DNA from: Bacteroidales bacterium
Lineage (GTDB): Bacteria; Bacteroidota; Bacteroidia; Bacteroidales; VadinHA17
DNA: 7,121 bases
Direction of reading: 5' to 3'
NCBI GenBank assembly: GCA_003162595.1
Contig: PMNJ01000121.1
Span: 1-7,121 of the forward strand
The position numbers were made by a program, and so were the translations under genes. This document shows, one piece after another, positions 1-6,161 of this stretch (position 1 is its first letter; every line of letters starts with the position of its first letter). Under the pieces are notes generated by a model. It did not search any database and had not been told where the DNA came from. It saw only the letters and a list, made by a program, of their open reading frames with translations.

Positions 1-933
1 ATGGAGTGTTTCCAGAACGGAATACTTAATATGGAGAGAACGGGCGGGCTTGATCTGAACTTTGGAAACTCTGTACCTGCTCTTGAAATGTTGCATCAGC
101 TAGCCCGAGGTGAAGGATTTGGCAAGATTGCAGGAACCGGTGTCCGCAAGATGAAAGAGCTGTTCATTAAAAACGGATGGGGTGAGGCCTCATTCCTTAA
201 TGATATCGCAATGGAAAATAAGGGACTTGAATATTCTCAGTACATGCCGAAAGAATCTCTCGCTCAGCAGGGTGGTTTTGCTCTTACAAATAAAGGTCCT
301 CAGCATGATGAAGCCTGGCTTATCTTCATGGATATGGTCAATAACCAGATACCAACATTTGAAAATAAAGCCGAAGCGCTTCATTATTTCCCTATGTTCC
401 GTACCTGGTTTGGTCTGGTGGGCCTGTGCAAGCTTCCATGGAATGATGTTGAACCAGAGTCCAACGCCCAGTCTGATGAACCCGCAAAAGTACCTGAACA
501 TGTTGATAATTACGTAACCATCTATAAGGCAGTTACTGGTCGGGAATTTGACAAGAAACGGCTTATAGAGGATTCTGAAAGGGTCTATAATTTTCAAAGA
601 GTTTTTAACCTCCGCCGTGGTTATGGCACACGAATTCACGACAGGCAGCCATATCGTGCAGCCGGTCCTGTTACAATCGAAGAATACGAATCAAGGTCGG
701 AACGATACGACAAACAGCTTAAGGAAAAAATTGGATTCGAACCGGAAGGAAAGACAACTCCGGAGAAGATGAAGGTATTAAGGAAATATCGTGAGGATCA
801 ATATGAATCACTGATAGATGCAGTTTATAAAAGAAGAGGATGGAATAAAAATGGAGTACCGACAATCGAATTCCTGAAAAAGATAGGAATGGACTTCCCT
901 GAAGTAATTGATGTAGTTAAAGATTTTCAGTAA
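1..933 (+). CDS. Aldehyde:ferredoxin oxidoreductase family protein, C-terminal part (5' end outside window)
   Basis: This is the C-terminal half of a tungsten (tungstopterin) oxidoreductase of the AOR family, which is probably cytoplasmic and oxidises aldehydes or related substrates with ferredoxin. The 310 visible residues begin at Met1 simply because the window begins there. Family members run about 600-700 residues, and the N-terminal pterin domain and the CxxCxxxC part of the [4Fe-4S] site are missing, so I read it as truncated by the window edge. Support: the internal AOR-like segment ECFQNGILNMERTGGLD (2-18), a GPQH motif (99-102) where AORs carry an active-site-region His, GLCK (141-144) whose Cys143 should be the fourth cluster ligand, and the typical tail RRGWNKNGVPT (278-288). 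Residues about 206-270, with QPYRAAGPVTIEEYESR, differ from the LPERF-type segment of classical AORs and recall BamB-like or other uncharacterised AOR branches, so the substrate is unknown. Three in-frame TAA codons end the gene (931-939), followed by a hairpin terminator. Confidence 0.9.
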   Translation: MECFQNGILNMERTGGLDLNFGNSVPALEMLHQLARGEGFGKIAGTGVRKMKELFIKNGWGEASFLNDIAMENKGLEYSQYMPKESLAQQGGFALTNKGPQHDEAWLIFMDMVNNQIPTFENKAEALHYFPMFRTWFGLVGLCKLPWNDVEPESNAQSDEPAKVPEHVDNYVTIYKAVTGREFDKKRLIEDSERVYNFQRVFNLRRGYGTRIHDRQPYRAAGPVTIEEYESRSERYDKQLKEKIGFEPEGKTTPEKMKVLRKYREDQYESLIDAVYKRRGWNKNGVPTIEFLKKIGMDFPEVIDVVKDFQ

Positions 934-937
934 TAAT

Positions 938-978
938 AAAATGTAGAGACGCCTAATTTGGACGTCTCTACATTTTTT
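938..978 (+). terminator. Rho-independent terminator after the AOR gene
   Basis: A perfect 14-bp inverted repeat (938-951 with 963-976) encloses an 11-nt loop. The downstream arm runs into six T residues (973-978) and the upstream arm starts with A residues, so it could also act on the opposite strand. It starts 5 nt after the AOR stop codon and separates that gene from the wtp transcription unit. The GTAGAGACG...CGTCTCTAC palindrome also resembles short palindromic repeats dispersed in many bacterial genomes, so this terminator may derive from such an element. Confidence 0.85.
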
Positions 979-1090
979 CATGAACAATCTGATTTTCGTA
1001 TACAACCTGGGCGTCTTTGCAATTTTTAATCAATAATCTGTTTTTAATTCATATTCTTATTTTTAAATGCTCAACTTGGGGGTCTCTGCA
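955..1090 (+). repeat. Three degenerate direct repeats in the AOR-wtpA spacer
   Basis: An 18-nt core recurs at 955-972, 1004-1021 and 1073-1090 in the form AAyyTGGrCGTCTyTrCA, with CGT changed to GGT in the third copy. By hand alignment, copies 1 and 2 stay similar for about 42 nt (32 of 42 identical, unit about 49 nt), including the shared AATCTG downstream. Copies 2 and 3 differ at 3 of 18 core positions. Copy 1 overlaps the 3' arm of the terminator; copy 3 overlaps the likely -33 region of the wtpA promoter. The repeats may be decayed tandem duplications of the terminator or regulator sites; the sequence does not decide. Confidence 0.6.
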
Positions 1091-1108
1091 AACCATTTAC
1101 TAATTTTG
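1076..1108 (+). promoter_or_regulatory. Candidate Bacteroidota-type promoter for wtpABC
   Basis: TAATTTTG at 1101-1108 matches the Bacteroidota -7 consensus TAnnTTTG exactly. A TTG at 1076-1078 lies 22 nt upstream of it, roughly where the -33 element (TTTG-like) is expected. A transcript would start near 1113-1116 and leave a leader of about 30 nt before the wtpA ATG. It sits downstream of the terminator, as expected for a separate unit. AT-rich DNA makes chance matches possible. Confidence 0.35.
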
Positions 1109-1143
1109 TGACTGTTTGTGTCGGTCTTAACTAATTATTAATT

Positions 1144-2103
1144 ATGAGAATCTTAATCATTATGTTTTTAGCAATTTTAATCCGGCCATCTGAATCTAAG
1201 AGCCAATCCCCGGCTCAGAAAGAGTTAATTATCTTCCATGCGGGATCACTATCTGTTCCGATTAAGCAGGTAGCCATGGAGTATGAAAAAAGAAATCCCG
1301 GCACAAAAATATATCTTGAATCAGCCGGAAGCCTTGTTTGTGCCAGAAAGGTCACAGAGCTTAAAAAGCCATGTGATATAATTGCATCATCAGATTATTT
1401 TGTCATCAATGAACTACTTATTCCGGATTATGCAAGCTGGAGCATCAGGTTTGCCACAAACGAAATCGTCATTGCTTACCTTGAAAAATCAAAGTATTCA
1501 GAAGAAATTAATTCAGATAACTGGATGGATATCCTTCAGAGGAAAGATGTAATCTATTCAAGGTCAGATCCGGATTCAGATCCCTGTGGTTACAGGACTC
1601 TTTTCACATTTATGCTGGCAGAAAAGTATTGCAAAAAGCCCGGACTATCTGAAGAGATGTCATCCAAAGACAAGGATTATATAAGGCCAAAGGAAGTTGA
1701 CCTTGTAGCCCTGCTTGAATCAAATGCCATTGATTATATGTTTCAGTATAAATCAGTTGCCATACAACATGGGTTAAAATATATTGAACTGCCCAAAGAG
1801 ATTAACCTCTCGGATCCTTCAAAAAATGATATTTATTCATCAGTCAGTACTTATGTTGCAGGAAACAAGCCGGGAATTAAAATGAAAGTCACGGGAGATT
1901 ATATTAATTATAGCATCACTGTTCTTAACAACGCTCCTCAGAAAGAAGAGGCGGTTAATTTTCTGGAATTTCTTCTTAGCCCGGAAGGCATGAAAATTTT
2001 TAAAAGCAACGGACAGGAACCTTTAATTCCTTTTAATACTGAACAATTTGATAAGCTGCCTTTACAATTGTTGAAATATTTACCTGAGACTAATAAGAAG
2101 TGA
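1144..2103 (+). CDS. wtpA: Tungstate/molybdate ABC transporter substrate-binding protein (WtpA type)
   Basis: This is the periplasmic oxyanion-binding protein that would capture tungstate (possibly molybdate) for the WtpB permease. It has 319 residues. Residues 1 to about 20 form a short Sec signal with hydrophobic core ILIIMFLAILI; there is no lipobox Cys, so it looks soluble rather than lipid-anchored. Family marks are FHAGSLSVP (31-39), ESAGS (59-63), IIASSDYF (79-86), SDPDSDPCGYRT (141-152) and QYKSVAIQHGLKYIELP (201-217). In archaeal WtpA/ModA relatives, one Asp and one Glu carboxylate complete the octahedral tungstate site. Asp146 fits the Asp, but Gln201 occupies the position where I expect the Glu. 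ATG 1144 is the first possible start after an in-frame TAA at 1132. No Shine-Dalgarno is visible; the leader is A/T-rich. The permease gene follows within a few bases. The family call is strong; tungstate over molybdate is inferred from subfamily and the neighbouring AOR gene. Confidence 0.92.
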   Translation: MRILIIMFLAILIRPSESKSQSPAQKELIIFHAGSLSVPIKQVAMEYEKRNPGTKIYLESAGSLVCARKVTELKKPCDIIASSDYFVINELLIPDYASWSIRFATNEIVIAYLEKSKYSEEINSDNWMDILQRKDVIYSRSDPDSDPCGYRTLFTFMLAEKYCKKPGLSEEMSSKDKDYIRPKEVDLVALLESNAIDYMFQYKSVAIQHGLKYIELPKEINLSDPSKNDIYSSVSTYVAGNKPGIKMKVTGDYINYSITVLNNAPQKEEAVNFLEFLLSPEGMKIFKSNGQEPLIPFNTEQFDKLPLQLLKYLPETNKK

Positions 2104-2110
2104 TTTGGTA

Positions 2111-2920
2111 ATGAACAGGAACAGCATATTTACCTTGATTGTAATGATTCTCTCATCGCTGGTACTGCTGTTCATTCTTGCTCCGCTTGTTGGAATGTTT
2201 ATTCATACCGGAGGTGCACAGTTTCTTGAAACCGTAAAAGATAAAGAGGTTCACCAGAGCATCTGGCTTACACTGTGGGTTTCTTTCACTGCAACCTTTA
2301 TATTCTCCATAGGTGCTGTCCCGTTTGCATGGCTTCTTGCACGCAAAAAATTCCCCTTTAAAAATGTTGTTCAGGGAATAATTGATCTTCCCATAGTGCT
2401 TCCTCATACAGCTGCAGGTATAGCTCTCCTTGGATTTTTATCCCGTGACGGTTTTCTTGGGAAAACAGCTTCCCTGATAGGACTTAACCTTGTAAATCAC
2501 CCTTCAGGAATAGCTCTGGCGATGGCTTTTGTCAGCCTGCCCTTTCTGATAAATGCTGCTCGTGACGGTTTTGCTGCTGTTCCGGAAAGACTTGAAAAAG
2601 CTGCTCTGAATCTTGGAGCCAGCAATACAAAGGTCTTTTTTACAATTTCATTGCCACTGGCCTGGAGAAGTATTATTACGGGATTTGTGATGATGTTCGC
2701 CAGGGGAATGAGTGAATTCGGCGCAGTTGTTATTATTGCTTACCATCCGATGATAGCACCTGTTCTTATTTATGAGAGGTTTAGTTCATACGGACTTAAT
2801 TATGCAAGGCCTGCATCAGTCTTTTTTATCCTTGTAGCTTTGCTGTTTCTGATTGCATTAAGACTTCTTTCATTAAAAAGAAAAGAGAAATATAATAACC
2901 CTAATGCTCAGGCTGATTAA
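2111..2920 (+). CDS. wtpB: Tungstate/molybdate ABC transporter permease (WtpB type)
   Basis: This is an inner-membrane permease of the MetI-like, binding-protein-dependent family; it would form the homodimeric channel for tungstate between WtpA and WtpC. From ATG 2111 it has 269 residues. Hydrophobic stretches at about 6-28, 51-76, 89-110, 130-153, 186-210 and 236-255 give six membrane spans. The cytoplasmic EAA loop that docks on the ATPase reads EKAALNLGAS (162-171) and ends in ISLP (179-182). DLPIVLPHTAAGIALL and GMSEFGAVVII are typical of molybdate/tungstate permeases. The frame also allows a TTG start at 2105, only 1 nt after the wtpA stop; I prefer the ATG two codons later (7 nt after the stop) because it is the stronger codon and loses nothing conserved. 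The 3' end overlaps wtpC by 17 nt, which suggests translational coupling within one operon. Confidence 0.92.
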   Translation: MNRNSIFTLIVMILSSLVLLFILAPLVGMFIHTGGAQFLETVKDKEVHQSIWLTLWVSFTATFIFSIGAVPFAWLLARKKFPFKNVVQGIIDLPIVLPHTAAGIALLGFLSRDGFLGKTASLIGLNLVNHPSGIALAMAFVSLPFLINAARDGFAAVPERLEKAALNLGASNTKVFFTISLPLAWRSIITGFVMMFARGMSEFGAVVIIAYHPMIAPVLIYERFSSYGLNYARPASVFFILVALLFLIALRLLSLKRKEKYNNPNAQAD

Positions 2921-3962
2921 TATAAACCGGCGACTTGGCGATTTTGCCCTGACGGATATAAACCTGGAAATATCCGATGGAGAGTACTATGTTCTGCTGG
3001 GACGATCAGGTTCCGGAAAAACACAGCTTCTTGAACTGATTGCCGGATTGGAACATCCTGATAATGGTACGATAATCCTTGATAATCTTGATATTACCAG
3101 ACAACGAATTCAGGACCGCAAGGTTGGGATTGTTTTTCAGGATTATGCTGTTTTCCCACATATGACTGTTTTTGGAAATATTGCTTACCCGCTGAGAGTC
3201 AGGAAAGCAGATAAAAAATTTATAGCGGAAAAGGTGGGAAAAGTTGCAGCCACTATGAATATCAAACACCTTCTTGAACGAAGCACCGATAAACTTTCAG
3301 GAGGTGAACTTCAAAGAGTGGCTCTTGCAAGAACACTTATTACTTCACCACGTCTTCTGCTTCTTGACGAACCTCTTTCTTCACTCGATACATCACTCAA
3401 GGATGATCTTAAGCGGTTGTTAAGAAACCTGAATAAAGCTGGTCAGACCATCATTCATGTAACACATGATTATGGTGATGCTATAAGTCTGGCAAAAAGG
3501 GTGGGCGTTATTCATAATGGGAAGATTATCCAGGAAGGCACTGTGGATGAGGTATTTAAAAACCCCTCTAACCGTTTTGTTGCACGTTATGCCGGCATAA
3601 GGAATTTTTTCAGGGTTAATATTTCCGGTGAGGATGGTTTATTAACAGCAGTAACTGAACAGAATGTACGGTTCAAACTAAATGGCGCAAAATCGGCTGG
3701 TGAAAGCCTGCTGCTTGTGAAGAGCGATTCAATTATCCTTACAAACGAAATACCGGACGACAAAGAACTCAATGCGATAAAAGGGAAAATCACTGAAATA
3801 ATACCTTCCGAATCTGGAATGGAATTAACAATAGACGCGGGTGATCTGTTCTATGTAAAGATACATTCATCAGATATGAAAAAACTAAGACTCATAGATA
3901 GACAGGAGGTTTGGATGAGTTTCCCTCGCGATGCAGTTGTAATACTAAATGGGACTTTTTAA
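2904..3962 (+). CDS. wtpC: Tungstate/molybdate ABC transporter ATP-binding protein (WtpC type)
   Basis: This is the cytoplasmic ATPase that powers the WtpB channel. It has 352 residues and all motifs of an active importer ATPase: Walker A GRSGSGKT (33-40), Q-loop VFQDYAVFP (77-85, Gln79), ABC signature LSGGE (131-135), Walker B LLLLDE (151-156), D-loop SSLD (159-162) and H-loop His188 in HVTHD. Residues from about 232 form the C-terminal extension found in molybdate, tungstate and sulfate-type ATPases. The last part (about 290-350) looks like a TOBE/Mop-type domain, which in some relatives binds oxyanion to inhibit transport; whether it does so here is unknown. ATG 2904 lies inside the end of wtpB (17-nt overlap). 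The ATPase fold is certain; the substrate is inferred from the partners. A purine-rich, gene-free tract follows the TAA. Confidence 0.93.
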   Translation: MLRLININRRLGDFALTDINLEISDGEYYVLLGRSGSGKTQLLELIAGLEHPDNGTIILDNLDITRQRIQDRKVGIVFQDYAVFPHMTVFGNIAYPLRVRKADKKFIAEKVGKVAATMNIKHLLERSTDKLSGGELQRVALARTLITSPRLLLLDEPLSSLDTSLKDDLKRLLRNLNKAGQTIIHVTHDYGDAISLAKRVGVIHNGKIIQEGTVDEVFKNPSNRFVARYAGIRNFFRVNISGEDGLLTAVTEQNVRFKLNGAKSAGESLLLVKSDSIILTNEIPDDKELNAIKGKITEIIPSESGMELTIDAGDLFYVKIHSSDMKKLRLIDRQEVWMSFPRDAVVILNGTF

Positions 3963-4020
3963 AGACAAAAGACAAAAGAAAAAAGAAAAAAGTAAGAAAG
4001 TAAAATTGAAAAGAAGAAAT
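3961..4020 (+). repeat. A/G-rich low-complexity tract after wtpC
   Basis: The non-template strand is almost all purine, with short iterations of AAAAGAC and then AAAAAAG; only a few C and T interrupt it. It begins at the wtpC stop codon and continues more weakly to about 4050. Slipped-strand expansion is a simple explanation. I see no open reading frame with coding character and no hairpin in this tract, and the tract alone is not a terminator for wtpC. Confidence 0.6.
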
Positions 4021-4050
4021 TGGATGAAGAGATAGTTTCAATTCAGGAAA

Positions 4051-4065
4051 AAGCCCCGGAGGGGC
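4051..4065 (+). repeat. GC-rich hairpin, copy 1 of a duplicated motif
   Basis: GCCCC (4053-4057) and GGGGC (4061-4065) flank the loop GGA and form a 5-bp GC-only stem in an otherwise AT-rich spacer. The following GAAATATTTGTAGAA has no T run, so it is not a canonical terminator. The whole string resembles, from memory, short palindromic repeats scattered between genes in Bacteroidota. A related copy lies at 4103-4117. Confidence 0.5.
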
Positions 4066-4102
4066 GAAATATTTGTAGAAAGAAAGTACGCCTCTCTATT
4101 TT

Positions 4103-4150
4103 AAGCGCCGGAGCGGGATTCTTTTATCTGATGTTTATTTATCCCGGCGC
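4103..4150 (+). repeat. Second GC-rich repeat copy with long-range inverted repeat upstream of moeA
   Basis: AAGCGCCGGAGCGGG (4103-4117) matches copy 1 at 12 of 15 positions. In addition GCGCCGG (4105-4111) is the exact reverse complement of CCGGCGC (4144-4150), a 7-bp stem with a 32-nt loop. CGGGAT (4114-4119) can instead pair with ATCCCG (4141-4146), so two stems compete for the same 3' arm. It ends 45 nt before the moeA ATG. It could be a mobile-repeat remnant or part of a structured leader; no T run follows, so termination is not supported. Confidence 0.45.
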
Positions 4151-4195
4151 AAGTGTTTTGAGATTAAAAGATAAAATTCAAGAATTAAAATTGAT

Positions 4196-5371
4196 ATGAT
4201 AACATTTGAAGAAGCTTTTAAAATTGTGATGGAATCTGTTTTTGAAACTAAAACGGAAACAATTCCATTTACAGATTCCTGTGATAGGATACTCGATGAA
4301 GATATTAGGAGCGATATTGACATGCCTTCGTTCAACAGGTCAGCTGTAGATGGTTATGCATGTCAAAGAATCGACATAAATAATGAACTTGAGGTTATTG
4401 AAGTCATTCCTGCAGGTAAGAAACCTATGCAAATTGTGAGGAAAAATCAGTGTTCAAAAATAATGACAGGAGCAATAGTCCCCGATGGTTGTGATGTCGT
4501 ATTTATGGTCGAGGAATCAAAAAATTTCAGTAACGGTAAAATCAGATTCACCGGAACTGATATAAAGTTGAATATCTCTGTTAAAGGGGAAGATGTAAGA
4601 ACCGGAGATGTTGTACTTAAAAAAGGTAAGTTAATTCAACCTCAGGATGTTGCAGTAATGGCATCTGTAGGACATACGAAAGTGAATGTTAAAAAAAAGC
4701 CAAAAGTTGGTATAATAAGTACAGGCGATGAGCTGATTGACCCATCCGGTATTCCTGCTATTTCACAGATACGCAATAGTAATGCTTATCAGTTAAATGC
4801 CCAGGTTACAAGAGCGGGTGGAACAGGAATTGAGTACGGGATTGCCCCTGATAATGAAAACATCACCTATGAAATGATAAAGAAGGCTATTCATGAGTGT
4901 GATATTGTTATTATTACCGGTGGTGTTTCGATGGGTGACTTTGATTTTGTACCAGGGGTTCTGGAACGTGCCGGTGTTAAAATTTTATTCGATCGGGTGA
5001 ATGTCCAGCCGGGAAAACCTACAACATTCGGCGTGCATTCTAAAACCATTGTATTTGGACTACCCGGGAATCCGGTCTCTTCATTCATTCAATTCGAAAT
5101 GCTCGTAAGGCCCCTGATAAACAGAATGATGGGTTATATATGGATATCCAGCGAACAGAAACTGCCTTTGGCGAAAAATTATGAAAGAAAGTCAGTGGAC
5201 AGACTTGGGTTGATACCTGTTTATATTAATAAAGATATGGAAGTTGTACCGGTAGATTTTCACGGATCGGCTCATATCACAGCACTTTCTTATACTGATG
5301 GGGTTATTACAATGAAACCCGGAATAAGATCTTTAAAAAAGGGAGAAATTGTAAATGTTAGACAGATTTAA
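4196..5371 (+). CDS. moeA: Molybdopterin molybdenumtransferase MoeA
   Basis: MoeA hydrolyses adenylylated molybdopterin and inserts the metal (molybdate, or tungstate in tungsten-using cells) into the dithiolene, the last common step of cofactor synthesis; it is cytoplasmic and normally dimeric. It has 391 residues, close to the usual 390-410. The N-terminal MoeA domains carry FNRSAVDGYA (46-55) and IMTGAIVPDGCDVVFMVEE (89-107). The MogA-like pterin-binding domain carries KVGIISTGDEL (170-180), IVIITGGVSMGDFDFVP (237-253) and the PGKPTTFG...FGLPGNPVSS segment (272-296). The C-terminal beta domain runs from about 317. The key acidic residues DGYA, GDEL and MGDFD are intact. ATG 4196 has only A/T-rich sequence upstream and no Shine-Dalgarno, as usual in Bacteroidota. 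The moaA start lies inside its 3' end (17-nt overlap), so it heads a tightly coupled cofactor cluster. Whether it is co-transcribed with wtpC across the 233-nt spacer is unclear. Confidence 0.95.
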   Translation: MITFEEAFKIVMESVFETKTETIPFTDSCDRILDEDIRSDIDMPSFNRSAVDGYACQRIDINNELEVIEVIPAGKKPMQIVRKNQCSKIMTGAIVPDGCDVVFMVEESKNFSNGKIRFTGTDIKLNISVKGEDVRTGDVVLKKGKLIQPQDVAVMASVGHTKVNVKKKPKVGIISTGDELIDPSGIPAISQIRNSNAYQLNAQVTRAGGTGIEYGIAPDNENITYEMIKKAIHECDIVIITGGVSMGDFDFVPGVLERAGVKILFDRVNVQPGKPTTFGVHSKTIVFGLPGNPVSSFIQFEMLVRPLINRMMGYIWISSEQKLPLAKNYERKSVDRLGLIPVYINKDMEVVPVDFHGSAHITALSYTDGVITMKPGIRSLKKGEIVNVRQI

Positions 5372-6155
5372 CCGGAAGCTGAATTATCTGCGCATATCTG
5401 TCACTGACAGATGTAATTTAAGATGTACCTACTGTATGCCTGAGGAAGGTATTCAATTGTTCCGGCATAATGAGATACTGTCATTTGATGAAATTGCCGG
5501 ATTCACAGAAGTGGCAGTGTCAAATGGTGTGACGAAAGTAAGGTTGACAGGCGGGGAACCACTTGTCAGAAAGGGTGTTATATTACTTGTAAGTATGCTT
5601 TCAGAAATAAATGGGATCGAAGATCTCTCAATGACAACAAATGGCACTCTGTTGAAACAGTATGCAAAACAACTCAGGGATGCCGGCCTGCACAGAGTAA
5701 ATATTAGTCTTGATACAATCGATCCTGAGAAATTCAGAATTGTTACACGGACCGGAGATATAAATGATGTGTTTGAAGGTATTAATGCTGCAAAAAGTGC
5801 GGGGCTTCTTCCTGTTAAAATAAACTGTGTTATAAAGGACTCAAAAGAAGAGGAAGAAGCCAGGGCAGTGGCCGTTTTTTGCAAAGACAATGATTTGGAG
5901 ATAAGATATATACGTCAGATGGACCTGATCAGGGGCCATTTTTCAGTAGTCGATGGCGGTACCGGCGGTGATTGTTCTCGGTGCAACAGGTTAAGACTTA
6001 CTTCAAACGGTAAGCTCAAACCGTGCCTTTTCAACAATATTGAATTTGATATAAGAAAATTAGGCTTCGAAAAAGCAATACACCAGGCAGCAGAATCAAA
6101 GCCCGAGTGTGGATCAAGGAATGAAACAGGTTCATTTTATAATATAGGAGGTTGA
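5355..6155 (+). CDS. moaA: GTP 3',8-cyclase MoaA, short form
   Basis: MoaA is the radical-SAM enzyme that converts GTP to 3',8-cyclo-7,8-dihydro-GTP, the first step of pyranopterin synthesis. The SAM-cluster motif is Cys20, Cys24, Cys27 (CNLRCTYC), with TGGEP at 65-69 and a TIM-barrel core to about 186. The second, GTP-binding cluster has Cys207, Cys210 and Cys224 in the correct C-x2-C-x13-C spacing, with Arg212 and Arg214 matching the GTP-contacting arginines, and Arg13 matching the N-terminal one. The protein ends in Gly-Gly, which MoaA needs for activity. At 266 residues it is about 60 shorter than typical MoaA (about 320-340). Most of the loss is one block between IRYI (183-186) and SVVDGG (197-202), where long MoaA proteins have about 50 more residues. 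All catalytic motifs remain, so I judge it functional. DRFNRKLNYLRIS near the N-terminus fixes the ATG at 5355, inside the end of moeA. Confidence 0.94.
   Translation: MLDRFNRKLNYLRISVTDRCNLRCTYCMPEEGIQLFRHNEILSFDEIAGFTEVAVSNGVTKVRLTGGEPLVRKGVILLVSMLSEINGIEDLSMTTNGTLLKQYAKQLRDAGLHRVNISLDTIDPEKFRIVTRTGDINDVFEGINAAKSAGLLPVKINCVIKDSKEEEEARAVAVFCKDNDLEIRYIRQMDLIRGHFSVVDGGTGGDCSRCNRLRLTSNGKLKPCLFNNIEFDIRKLGFEKAIHQAAESKPECGSRNETGSFYNIGG
6146..6151 (+). promoter_or_regulatory. Shine-Dalgarno-like AGGAGG before moaC
   Basis: AGGAGG lies 10 nt before the moaC ATG at 6162 and is the only strong Shine-Dalgarno match before any start in the window. The same bases encode the essential C-terminal Gly-Gly of MoaA (ATA GGA GGT TGA), so the match may follow from protein constraint rather than selection for ribosome binding. 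Confidence 0.4.
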
Positions 6156-6161
6156 CAGATT

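Noticed and set aside
190..639. 149-codon open frame on the minus strand within the AOR gene
   Set aside because: It lies fully antisense to strongly conserved AOR coding sequence, and its translation shows no recognisable domain.
955..1090. CRISPR array
   Set aside because: There are only three copies, degenerate and unevenly spaced (49 and 69 nt), with no cas genes; copies 1 and 2 are also similar across what would be the spacer.
1040..1143. ModE-type operator before wtpA
   Set aside because: I found no inverted repeat resembling the ModE box; only A/T-rich self-complementary TAATTA units occur at 1132-1144.
2105..2110. TTG start for wtpB at 2105
   Set aside because: It would add only Met-Val before Met at 2111; the ATG is a better codon and the family gives no reason for the extension, though it cannot be excluded.
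4105..4150. Intrinsic terminator after wtpC
   Set aside because: No T run follows either the 4053-4065 or the 4105-4150 stem, and the loop of the second is long.
4051..4195. A known molybdenum/tungsten cofactor riboswitch (Moco RNA) before moeA
   Set aside because: Hairpins are present, but I could not match the multi-stem Moco RNA consensus, and repeats explain the stems as well.
4135..4335. 66-codon minus-strand frame crossing the moeA start and leader
   Set aside because: Most of it is antisense to moeA, and it has no recognisable motif or ribosome-binding site.
5453..5890. 145-codon open frame on the minus strand within moaA
   Set aside because: It is a Ser/Phe-rich shadow of the moaA frame with no domain and no start signal; the + strand gene explains the sequence.
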